Below are positions 6,254 to 13,158 of a stretch of 23,825 nt of DNA, in pieces. The position numbers were made by a program, and so were the translations under genes. The notes below the pieces were generated by a model, which saw nothing but the letters and a program-made list of their open reading frames with translations, was not told where the DNA came from and did no database searches. This stretch comes from a virus: IMG/VR virus record IMGVR_UViG_3300025325_000137, positions 1-23,825 of that record; one strand, given 5' to 3'. The first letter of the stretch is position 1. Every line of letters begins with the position of its first letter.

Positions 6254-7733
6254 TCGCGACGATTACGAAAATCAGATTATCCGCCGACTGGCTGCCCTGG
6301 GGCTGCTTGCGGAGATCATGCGCACACTGGGCACAGATATGGACGTGTCTAATCTGACTGCGGCTTTTTGGGGAGACATTGAAGCGCGCATCCGCGGGAT
6401 CGTTACTACCGAATTATTCGCTGTGTTCCGGGCGGCATGGGTGGCCGATGAAGCGGCGCTGGGATACACGTTTCCGGCTGAGTATGCGGACCGCTGGTTA
6501 CAGCGCAATATGGCGCAGTATGGCGCGGACCTTGCGCGGCAAATCACGCTTACGCAGCAGACGGCGGTCGAGCATTACGTCGGGCAGTACTTTGACCAGC
6601 AGTGGAGTCAGGGTCAGTTACGCGGGATGCTGGAACCGTTTTTCGGTGCGGAACGAGCCGCACTAATCGCGCGGACCGAAGTCACGCGTGCGGCGTCCAA
6701 TGCCACCGGCGCAGTGCAGGAACAACTGAAGCGGGAGAATGTGCAAACACGGCAAATATGGCGGACGCGAGAAGACGAATTGGTGTGTCCGATATGCGGC
6801 CGATTGCGAAACAAATTGCAGGGGATAGATTGGGAACTCCCGCCGCCAGCTCATCCGCGTTGTATCTTACCTGGTAATGAAATCGTGGTGCCCGGTCGCA
6901 TTCAGGCTGCAACCACAAGCTATTATGTCGGACGGTGTATTGAGGTAACTTTTGGTAGCGGGAGCACATTGGCCGTCACCGCGCATCACCCGATATTGAC
7001 GCGGCGCGGTTGGGTTTTCGCGGGCGAACTGAAAAGTGCGGATCAACTCATCCGGGCAATTGCCCCCGAAAGGATAGTTGCGGCCATCTATCCAGAGGAT
7101 GACTACGTGCCAACCCGCATTGAGCAGATAGTGAATACGCTGATGAAATCGAGCACGATGACGACCAGACGAATGCCAGTTTCCGCCGAAGACTTCTATG
7201 GTGACGGCTCCGGTTTCATAGGTGAGATCGACATTGTATTTGCCGATAGCTTTTTGCTGGACGAGAGGAAACCCGTGCTCGGTCATAGTTTGGGCGATAA
7301 CACGCTCAACGTGGGCAACATTGTGCCAGGCAGTCTCCAGTGTTTTGGCTCGCAGCAGGAGCGATTCGGGTTTCACAGGAATGCCTCGAGTAGCCTCGTG
7401 AGCAGCCATCACTTGTGCGCACCGTTGCTCTTCGGACATGTTAGCCCACTTCATCAATTCAGCGTCGGATTGATTACGCGGGATAATGCCACACGCCAAA
7501 AGCCGGCGTCGGAAAGTCCAGCGATTGATCCCCGCCTCGCGGGCGAGTTTGTTCTCCGATTCGCCCGCGAGATAGCGATGGAGCAAATTATCCAGATCAG
7601 AGATTTCGATTTTTCGGGGCACGTGTATGACCTCCAGGTTAGTCCATACGAACTATACATCTGCAATTCTATTATAACACATAACTGTCGGTGTTGGCCT
7701 GACCTTATCATCATTGAAACGGAGGCTGTGTGA
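6237..7733 (+). CDS. MuF-type minor head protein precursor, interrupted by an intein
   Basis: The 498-residue precursor contains a 223-residue MuF-type minor head protein (extein residues 1-208 and 484-498). The extein shows the MuF signature IARTEVTRAASNA (about 144-156), CPICG (184-188) and the C-terminal HPR|CRCW motif. The last of these is interrupted after Arg208 by 275 intein residues. MuF proteins bind near the portal inside the procapsid and help head assembly. After splicing, AHPR joins CRCWPDLIIIETEAV, restoring the family's usual HPxCRC sequence, which is the main evidence for the exact junctions. ATG 6237 overlaps the portal gene and has only a weak purine-rich site. The gene ends in a TGATG overlap with the next gene. 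Confidence 0.9.
   Translation: MANLADRDDYENQIIRRLAALGLLAEIMRTLGTDMDVSNLTAAFWGDIEARIRGIVTTELFAVFRAAWVADEAALGYTFPAEYADRWLQRNMAQYGADLARQITLTQQTAVEHYVGQYFDQQWSQGQLRGMLEPFFGAERAALIARTEVTRAASNATGAVQEQLKRENVQTRQIWRTREDELVCPICGRLRNKLQGIDWELPPPAHPRCILPGNEIVVPGRIQAATTSYYVGRCIEVTFGSGSTLAVTAHHPILTRRGWVFAGELKSADQLIRAIAPERIVAAIYPEDDYVPTRIEQIVNTLMKSSTMTTRRMPVSAEDFYGDGSGFIGEIDIVFADSFLLDERKPVLGHSLGDNTLNVGNIVPGSLQCFGSQQERFGFHRNASSSLVSSHHLCAPLLFGHVSPLHQFSVGLITRDNATRQKPASESPAIDPRLAGEFVLRFAREIAMEQIIQIRDFDFSGHVYDLQVSPYELYICNSIITHNCRCWPDLIIIETEAV
6867..7622 (-). CDS. Antisense homing endonuclease (Vsr/EDxHD type) nested in the intein
   Basis: This 251-codon gene lies wholly inside the intein on the opposite strand, in exactly opposed codon register. 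Residues about 10-50 (YLAGESENKLAREAGINRW) form a helix-turn-helix, followed by a segment seen in free-standing phage endonucleases (MSEEQRCAQVMAAHEATRG). Residues 104-200 form a Vsr-like fold: Glu106, NVDL with Asp132, Glu143, FGGNWH (145-150), His155, then GWHVVILW (170-177). These match the catalytic pattern of the EDxHD family typified by I-Bth0305I. The GTG start has GGAGGT (7635-7630) at 7-base spacing and an extended -10 box further upstream. The product would cut intein-less MuF alleles. Residues about 200-251 lie opposite the essential intein blocks A and B and may be only tolerated sequence. It is not the strand shadow of a gene, because specific family motifs are present. Confidence 0.85.
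   Translation of the reverse strand: MPRKIEISDLDNLLHRYLAGESENKLAREAGINRWTFRRRLLACGIIPRNQSDAELMKWANMSEEQRCAQVMAAHEATRGIPVKPESLLLRAKTLETAWHNVAHVERVIAQTMTEHGFPLVQQKAIGKYNVDLTYETGAVTIEVFGGNWHSSGRHRARFHQRIHYLLNAGWHVVILWIDGRNYPFGGNCPDELIRTFQFARENPTAPRQYRVMRGDGQCAPATKSYLNTPSDIIACGCSLNATGHHDFITR
7630..7679 (-). promoter_or_regulatory. Promoter and ribosome site of the antisense endonuclease
   Basis: On the minus strand, TGTTATAAT (7679-7671) is a perfect extended -10 element (TGnTATAAT). There is no good -35 box, which extended -10 promoters can lack. Transcription would start near 7664. GGAGGT follows at 7635-7630, 7 bases before the GTG at 7622. On the plus strand the same bases encode the Ile-Ile-Thr of the intein's C-terminal SIITHN block, so the regulatory signals share DNA with essential splicing codons. 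Confidence 0.6.
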
Positions 7734-8224
7734 TGCAGGTTTCGTATACAGTGGACATGACCGCCGCACTCAAGAGCCTGGACTCTATGGCGCATCCGAA
7801 GAACATTGCGGTGGCGTTATATGTCGGTGCGGTGTATCTGCAATCCAAGGTGTCGCCATACCCGCCCGCCGTCGCGCATCCGAAACAGCCATTTACGAGC
7901 GACAAGCAGCGGCGCTATGTGATAATGGCGCTGCGCAAAGGCATTATCGAGATTCCGTACCGGCGCGGGCAATCACCGGGGTCACAGGATTTAGGCCAGC
8001 GCTGGCGTATCGACCGGTCGACCGATGGCATGGTGTGCACACTGCGCAACACGGCACGGTATTCCCGCTATGTAGTCGGCCCAAATCGTCTGCAATCTGC
8101 TTACATGCGCGGATTGGGATGGCGGTCTCAGGAAACGGTGATGAGCAAGGAACATGATGCGGTGGCCGCGAAGATCGTCGCGCAGCTGCGCAAGACAGTG
8201 ATGCGCAAGACAGTGAAAGGATAG
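7733..8224 (+). CDS. Probable head or neck morphogenesis protein, 163 aa
   Basis: ATG 7733 overlaps the MuF stop (TGATG) and has GGAGG (7721-7725) at 7-base spacing. The 163-residue product has an N-terminal helical part (VDMTAALKSLDSMAHPKNIA), then a segment rich in Pro and aromatic residues (SPYPPAVAHPKQPF), and a basic C-terminal helix. It resembles the small proteins often found between MuF and the capsid protease, or HK97 gp10-like neck proteins. This is an impression from size, position and the conserved-looking central segment. A structural or assembly role is likely, and the exact role is not known. Confidence 0.6.
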   Translation: MQVSYTVDMTAALKSLDSMAHPKNIAVALYVGAVYLQSKVSPYPPAVAHPKQPFTSDKQRRYVIMALRKGIIEIPYRRGQSPGSQDLGQRWRIDRSTDGMVCTLRNTARYSRYVVGPNRLQSAYMRGLGWRSQETVMSKEHDAVAAKIVAQLRKTVMRKTVKG

Positions 8225-8233
8225 AGGTGGAGT

Positions 8234-10510
8234 ATGCCCTGGAAGATTGCTGAAGTGGACGGGATGTATTGCGTCCACAAAATGAATGACGATGACACAA
8301 TGGGCGAAAAGGTCGAGTGTCATGCGACGATGGAAGAGGCTGAGGCGCACATGCGCGCGCTGTATGCCAACATGGAAGACATGGGCGGAGACATGTCTGG
8401 GAAGGCCGCGGTCAAAGCATTGACCGGCGGGGAAGGGAACGCGTGGGTATTGGATGTGCGTGGCGTGCCGTATGGCAGTCCGTCTGACCGGGATGGTGAC
8501 GGTCAGTATTTCGATGCGCGCACGGTGTTACATGAGGACAAATTTCCTCTGCCCCCGGCCGTGTACTATCATGGGATTGCGGACGATGGGAAGAGGCTCG
8601 CTCCCACTCCGGAATACATCGGCAAGACGGTCAGTTTCGAGGACCGGGCGGATGGCCGCTGGTATCGGGTTGTTCTCAACCAGGCGGCGGATAAGGCCCG
8701 GCGTATCTGGGACGCCGCGAAACAGGGGAAAGCGTTTGTCAGCAGCGGGTCGAATCACCTGCACCGAGTTGACCGGAACGGGCGGATTGTGCAGTGGCCA
8801 GTCTTAGAGCTGTCCTTGATTGATGCCTATGATGGGCGCGCCCCGGCGAACAAGCACGCCATTGCGCTGCCCGCGCTCAAAGCGATCTACGCGGCGGCGG
8901 GAATTGACCTGCCGGCAGAAATCGGGTACACTGATTCTGATACTGATACACAGGGAACACAGGGTGTTACGCCGTTCCGAGCATCAGACGTTATTCGCAT
9001 GGATAACTCTAGCGACAAGGAACGGGATATGGAACCCCAGGAAATTCAAGACCTCGTAGTAAAAAGTGTGGACGATGCGCTCAAGGCCCAGTGGGACGCT
9101 GATGAGGCGGCTCGCAAGGACCGGGAAGCGCGTGAGTCCGACAAGCAGGCCGCTATCAAAGCGGCGCTCGATCTACAGGCAGCCGAATTCGCCAAATCGA
9201 AACGCCTCCCGGAAGGCATCCCTTACGTGGCTAAATATGGCGACGTGTGGAAGTACGACAACCTGGAGCCGGGAGACATGGCGCTGATGATCGGGTTGCT
9301 GCGTGAAGCGAAAGCGTCTCGCTTGAGTAAATTCGGCGAGAGCGAAGCGGCCGTGAAAGCGCTGGGCATTAAGCTCGAAGAAGATGCCGCGAAAGATGGC
9401 GAAATCGGCATACAGGGTATGTATGCGCTCAAGGCGGCCGGCTTCGCTGGCAAGGCCAATGATCTGAACTATTCCACTTACGCCACCTATGGTGACGAGT
9501 TCGTCGGTGTGGCTTACTCCCAGGCACTATGGGAGTCTATTCGCAAAGGGGCGGTTATTGCCAACCGACTCCCGACAGTCGAAGTGCCTCCTGGGCATGA
9601 AAGCATCAATGTCCCAGTCGAAGGTGAAGACCCGATCTTTTACAAAGTCGCGCAGGCGACCGGTCTCGCGTCGGCTACCGATTCACACCCGGCCGCGACA
9701 GTGACCGCCAGTAAAGCGGCCACGACAAATGTGTCTCTGACGCTGAACAAGATGGGGGCGCGGACGATCTACTCCGGTGAACTGGAAGAGGATTCGATTG
9801 TGCCGTGGGTGAATTACCTTCGCACCAAGATGGTTACGGCAGGGAACGAATATCTGGATGCCTCGATCATCGATGGAGACAACGCCACCGGCGCGACAAC
9901 TAACGTGAATGACATCGCGGGCACTCCAGCTGGCACGGAGTATTTCATTCTGTATGACGGGTTCCGTGTATCGCCACTGGTGACTACAACCGCCAACAGT
10001 CGCGCGGGGGGCACATTGGACGTAAACGACTTCCTTGCGACGCTGCAACTGATGGGTGTGCAGGGCAAAAACGCCGACCAGTCCAATACGGTCTTTATCA
10101 TGCCGCCGTCTGTGCAATGGAAAGCACTGCAACTGGCGGAAGTCAAGACGCGTGACGTGTTCTCACAACCGACGCTAGAGAACGGGAGACTGGTACAGAT
10201 TTTCGGGTACGGTATTATCACGTCGTACTTCTATAACTTCTGGTCGGTCAAGTCCGGACTGGTGGCCGGATATGAATACAAGGAAAACAGCGCGGGTAAG
10301 TTGGACGTAGATACCGCCTCTAACAACACCTTCGGGTCTTTCCTTGCCGTGCGTTTCGACCAATGGCTGTTGGGCTACCGCCGACGGATGCTGCTGGAAA
10401 TGACGCGCTTCCCGGAGTCGGACAGTACGCAGATTGTGGCTCAGATGCGTGTTGGTCTGATCCAGCGCGATACGGAAGCGGCCGCCATCACCTACGGTAT
10501 CACGGTGTAA
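8234..10510 (+). CDS. Prohead protease-scaffold-major capsid protein fusion (HK97 fold)
   Basis: The 758-residue polyprotein has four parts. Residues 1-50 form a small N-terminal domain (PWKIAEVDGMYCVHKMN ... MRALYANMED). Residues about 65-230 resemble an S78-type prohead protease, with candidate catalytic His113 (AVYYHG) and Ser170/171 (AFVSSGSNH), and the ELSLIDAYDG segment typical of the family. Residues 262-330 are a charged coiled coil, the likely scaffold (delta) domain. Residues about 330-758 are the HK97-fold major capsid protein. In HK97 itself the protease and capsid are separate genes, so here maturation must include self-cleavage that releases the capsid subunit. The start is ATG 8234 behind GAGGTGGAG. 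A beta-helix protein follows. Confidence 0.88.
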   Translation: MPWKIAEVDGMYCVHKMNDDDTMGEKVECHATMEEAEAHMRALYANMEDMGGDMSGKAAVKALTGGEGNAWVLDVRGVPYGSPSDRDGDGQYFDARTVLHEDKFPLPPAVYYHGIADDGKRLAPTPEYIGKTVSFEDRADGRWYRVVLNQAADKARRIWDAAKQGKAFVSSGSNHLHRVDRNGRIVQWPVLELSLIDAYDGRAPANKHAIALPALKAIYAAAGIDLPAEIGYTDSDTDTQGTQGVTPFRASDVIRMDNSSDKERDMEPQEIQDLVVKSVDDALKAQWDADEAARKDREARESDKQAAIKAALDLQAAEFAKSKRLPEGIPYVAKYGDVWKYDNLEPGDMALMIGLLREAKASRLSKFGESEAAVKALGIKLEEDAAKDGEIGIQGMYALKAAGFAGKANDLNYSTYATYGDEFVGVAYSQALWESIRKGAVIANRLPTVEVPPGHESINVPVEGEDPIFYKVAQATGLASATDSHPAATVTASKAATTNVSLTLNKMGARTIYSGELEEDSIVPWVNYLRTKMVTAGNEYLDASIIDGDNATGATTNVNDIAGTPAGTEYFILYDGFRVSPLVTTTANSRAGGTLDVNDFLATLQLMGVQGKNADQSNTVFIMPPSVQWKALQLAEVKTRDVFSQPTLENGRLVQIFGYGIITSYFYNFWSVKSGLVAGYEYKENSAGKLDVDTASNNTFGSFLAVRFDQWLLGYRRRMLLEMTRFPESDSTQIVAQMRVGLIQRDTEAAAITYGITV

Positions 10511-10522
10511 GGGAGACGCCTC

Positions 10523-11467
10523 ATGTACAACCTGAAACGTGGTTCTTCTTCCATCGGTGATCTTGCTGATGGGTTCGGCAGTGCTTTTCTGCCCGCGCTG
10601 ATCGGGAACACCTACTTTGTCAATCCGAGTCTGTCCGTCAGTGGGAGTGGGACGGTGGATGATCCGTTCAATTCCGTGCTAGCGGCCTATAATCAGTGCA
10701 CGGACGGCGCGAATGACGTGGTATTTATGATCGGTCAGTCCAGTGCCTGGAGTCCGGCGGCATCTCTGACGTGGAGCAAAAGCTACACGCACCTGATCGG
10801 CATCAGTTCGCCGCTTCCGGGAATGGGACAGCGGTGCCGGATTGTCGGGTCCGCTTCGGTGGACATCTCTCCCGTGATTACGTTCAGCGGGACTGGGTGT
10901 ATCGTCAGCAACATTCAGATATTCAACGGCAAGGACGCTGATAGCAGCAGTGGCGCGGTAATCGTTTCCGGCGCGCGCAATGCGTTCATTAACGTATTCT
11001 TCGCGGGCATGGGGCACGCAACACCAGCTGCTCGGACTGACAGTTACAGTCTCAAAGTCACCGGCGCGGAAAACCTATTTGCGGACTGCACTATCGGACT
11101 GGACACCATCGACCGGTCCGCTGCCAACTACGAACTGTGGCTGAGCACCGGGTCCGTGCGCAATACGTTCAAGCGCTGTCACATTCTGTCACAATCGGAC
11201 ACCAACACACGCGGCGCGGTCCTGATCGACGGCATGGACCGCTGGGTGATATTCGATGATTGCCTATTCGAAAACTTCTCTGTCAACTGGGCAACCGCCA
11301 TCACCAATGCATTCTCAATCACGGTAGCCACCACGCATTATGTAATCCTGCGTGGGGCTTGTCAGTTTGTCGGGTATACCGGCATTGCCGATACACTGAC
11401 ACATATCTACGGGGCAGGCCCGGCGCCGAATAGCGGGATGTTCCTGAGCACTCAGCCAGCGGCCTGA
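10523..11467 (+). CDS. Beta-helix protein, probable capsid decoration or fibre, 314 aa
   Basis: This 314-residue gene follows the capsid gene by 12 bases, with GGGAG (10511-10515) upstream of ATG 10523. Its sequence is a parallel beta-helix type: an N-terminal entry (GNTYFVNPSLSVSGSGTVDD) followed by repeated short beta rungs with small residues and Asn (IVSNIQIFNG, AFINVFF, ENLFADCTI, NTFKRCHI, VIFDDCLF, YVILRGACQF). Such pectate-lyase-like folds are common in phage fibres and exposed capsid proteins. Its place directly after the capsid gene suggests that it decorates the head rather than the tail. A perfect GC hairpin lies just after its stop. Catalytic residues for an enzyme are not evident. 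Confidence 0.75.
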   Translation: MYNLKRGSSSIGDLADGFGSAFLPALIGNTYFVNPSLSVSGSGTVDDPFNSVLAAYNQCTDGANDVVFMIGQSSAWSPAASLTWSKSYTHLIGISSPLPGMGQRCRIVGSASVDISPVITFSGTGCIVSNIQIFNGKDADSSSGAVIVSGARNAFINVFFAGMGHATPAARTDSYSLKVTGAENLFADCTIGLDTIDRSAANYELWLSTGSVRNTFKRCHILSQSDTNTRGAVLIDGMDRWVIFDDCLFENFSVNWATAITNAFSITVATTHYVILRGACQFVGYTGIADTLTHIYGAGPAPNSGMFLSTQPAA

Positions 11468-11474
11468 TGTCTAG

Positions 11475-11501
11475 GCGGGGGCGGTCTCTAGCCGCCCCCG
11501 C
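11475..11501 (+). terminator. Perfect 10-bp GC hairpin after the beta-helix gene
   Basis: GCGGGGGCGG (11475-11484) and CCGCCCCCGC (11492-11501) are perfect inverted repeats with a 7-base loop, placed 8 bases after the stop. No T-tract follows (TGGATAGG instead), so it may act as an mRNA 3'-end stabiliser or pausing site that sets the ratio of capsid to downstream transcripts, rather than as a full terminator. Confidence 0.5.
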
Positions 11502-11517
11502 TGGATAGGACAAGCAC

Positions 11518-11883
11518 ATGCAAATTATCGAGATCGTTCGATTGATAGGGACTACGGCGGTTGGTGGCGCAGCCACAATAACGGCCGACCGCCCGATACG
11601 CGGGTTCCTGGTTGCGGTGGAGTGGGTCGATGGCGACCTGACCGACGGCGTAGACGGGACGCTGAGTGTAATTCGTACCTCGTCCGGTGTAAACAAAACA
11701 CTGCTTACGCTGACCGATGCCAATGCCGATGCATGGTACCAACCGCGCGAAGACCGCCATAGCGCGTCCGGGGCAGCGGCGAGTGTCAATGACCAGTACA
11801 TGATAGTGGATGGCGTATTGCAGTTGGTCATTGCCAGCGGCGGTGACGCCCACACCGGTGGCGCGCTAGTCTATCTGTTTTAG
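11518..11883 (+). CDS. Hypothetical beta-rich protein, probable virion component, 121 aa
   Basis: The 121-residue product of ATG 11518 has alternating hydrophobic beta strands with Gly/Asp turns (RPIRGFLVAVEWVDGDLTDG, QLVIASGGDAHTGGALVYLF), the look of a small structural or decoration protein. It is the first gene after the GC hairpin and precedes the connector genes. The ribosome site is AGGA within GGATAGGACAAGC. I do not recognise the family. The head-region context and all-beta character support a virion or decoration role only by inference. Confidence 0.65.
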   Translation: MQIIEIVRLIGTTAVGGAATITADRPIRGFLVAVEWVDGDLTDGVDGTLSVIRTSSGVNKTLLTLTDANADAWYQPREDRHSASGAAASVNDQYMIVDGVLQLVIASGGDAHTGGALVYLF

Positions 11884-11892
11884 GAGGAAATG

Positions 11893-12099
11893 ATGCGAAC
11901 CATTCAATTCGTGCAGGACGTGGTAGCCAGTGGTGTATTCTTCGATTACGGAGATACAGGCATATTCGATGAGGCTGCGGCCTATGCGCTGGTCTCAGGC
12001 GGATGGGCAGTGTATGTCGATGGTCTGCCCGCCCCGGAAACGCTAGGGATAGCAGAGGAAGTGACGTCGGAGGAACCAGTACGCCGTAACCGGAGATAG
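11893..12099 (+). CDS. Small hypothetical head-region protein, 68 aa
   Basis: Two ATGs stand in tandem (11890, 11893). AGGAGG (11882-11887) is only 2 bases from the first and 5 from the second, so 11893 is the better start. The 68-residue product (MRTIQFVQDVVASGVFFDYG) is acidic in its middle and C-terminal part, with a basic end (VRRNRR). Small proteins like this often sit between the capsid and connector genes of siphoviruses. Its function is unknown. It ends 3 bases before the connector gene. Confidence 0.65.
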   Translation: MRTIQFVQDVVASGVFFDYGDTGIFDEAAAYALVSGGWAVYVDGLPAPETLGIAEEVTSEEPVRRNRR

Positions 12100-12102
12100 C
12101 GC

Positions 12103-12687
12103 ATGGCCGCGTACATCACAACCACGGAACTGAAGGCGCAGCTTACCAGCCAGACGATGGGCGCCGGTGACGATGCGCTGTTGCTGGAAATATGCAGTCG
12201 CGCGACCAGGTGGTTTGAGAGCGAAACAGGCCGCGTGTTCGACGCCAGCAGCAACACGTCACGTTCCCTGGATGCTATCCAGGACGTGGATGGGCCGCGT
12301 CTGAAACTGCCGTGGGACCTGTGCAGTATCAACAGCATCACGAACGGAGACGGCGTGGCGGTGACCAGCAGCCAGTATGCAACCGAACCGCGCTATGGCA
12401 CGCCGTATCATGAGATCGTGCTGCTGCCATCGTCCAGCATAGTCTGGTCATACCTGACCAATCCGCAGAACGCGATCACTATCAGCGGAAAGTGGGGCTA
12501 TAGTGAGACCGTGCCGGCAGATGTCAAAGGCGCAGTGCTGGTGCTGGGCGCGGCCATGTACAAGGCGCGGGACGTGCTGGTGGGGGTCAGCTCACCGGTG
12601 GTCACAGCGGAGGGGAGCGTGATCATGCCATCCACCATCCCTGAGATCACGAATGATGTGGCGTGCAAATACAGGCGGTGGTCATGA
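12103..12687 (+). CDS. Head-tail connector (adaptor, HK97 gp6-like)
   Basis: The 194-residue product starts at ATG 12103 (GGAG at 12092-12095). It has an N-terminal helical segment (ITTTELKAQLTSQTMGAGDD) then LLLEICSRATRWFESETGRV, the usual beginning of head-completion adaptor proteins in which paired helices bind the portal. A central beta domain follows (HEIVLLPSSSIVWSYL), and then a helical C-terminus. In HK97-like phages this protein forms the ring below the portal. It is followed by, and overlaps, the tail-terminator-like gene. Confidence 0.8.
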   Translation: MAAYITTTELKAQLTSQTMGAGDDALLLEICSRATRWFESETGRVFDASSNTSRSLDAIQDVDGPRLKLPWDLCSINSITNGDGVAVTSSQYATEPRYGTPYHEIVLLPSSSIVWSYLTNPQNAITISGKWGYSETVPADVKGAVLVLGAAMYKARDVLVGVSSPVVTAEGSVIMPSTIPEITNDVACKYRRWS

Positions 12688-13148
12688 TGGAATCCTACAC
12701 ATTGCGCGGGATGTACGAAGCGGTGGCGGATGTGACGATCACGTTCGTTAACCGGATGGACGAAGCCAAAACCGCGAAAGTGTTCGACATTGACAGTGGC
12801 GTAGCCTCTGTGACCGACGCCGACTGTCCGGCGCGGATCATGGCCCCGCATTATGGCGCTCAGGACATATCCGGTGTAGTCAGCATGACGCTGGGACACA
12901 ACGTAAGTCAACAGGTATTTCAATTGACTGAATTGTACCTGTACCAACCGGTGACTGCCGGAGAGGGGGTCCGTGCGTGGTTGGGCGATCTGGTGGACAT
13001 TGCCGACGTGTATCTGGCGATGGTCAATCAGATGCAGTTCGGCCGGGGCGTTCTGACCGGCGCGAATCTGTCGATCCAGTCGATTGAGTACGGGAAGATT
13101 CTCTACGCCGGAATTGTTATCAGCATGACGATTCAGGTCACGAGTTAA
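12684..13148 (+). CDS. Probable tail terminator/tail completion protein, 154 aa
   Basis: Tandem ATGs at 12684 and 12687 overlap the connector stop; AGGCGG (12673-12678) is a fair site for the first. The product has N-terminal helices or loops, a central region (LYLYQPVTAGEGVRAWLGDL) and a C-terminal strand pattern (GKILYAGIVISMTIQVTS) like the end of tail terminator proteins, which cap the tail tube and attach the tail to the neck. Position between the connector and the decoration/tail-tube genes agrees. Homology is not certain from reading alone. Confidence 0.6.
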   Translation: MMESYTLRGMYEAVADVTITFVNRMDEAKTAKVFDIDSGVASVTDADCPARIMAPHYGAQDISGVVSMTLGHNVSQQVFQLTELYLYQPVTAGEGVRAWLGDLVDIADVYLAMVNQMQFGRGVLTGANLSIQSIEYGKILYAGIVISMTIQVTS

Positions 13149-13158
13149 GGAGTGAGGG

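Larger units (their letters stand above)
6861..7685 (+). mobile_element. Intein in the MuF gene (275 codons, class 1 splicing residues intact)
   Basis: The intein runs from Cys1 (TGT 6861-6863, CILPGNEIVVPG) to the terminal Asn (AAC 7683-7685), with Cys+1 at 7686. Block A is Cys1 with a following beta-rich segment. Block B has TAHH (Thr40 to His43), the TxxH that assists N-terminal cleavage. Blocks F and G are FSGHVYDLQV and SIITHN, with penultimate His and terminal Asn. All residues of a standard class 1 intein are present, so it should splice. The 150-residue linker between the splicing halves contains no LAGLIDADG, HNH or DOD-type motif in the sense frame. Instead the opposite strand encodes an endonuclease gene across almost the whole element. 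Insertion is in the most conserved motif of the host gene, as is usual for homing elements. Confidence 0.92.
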
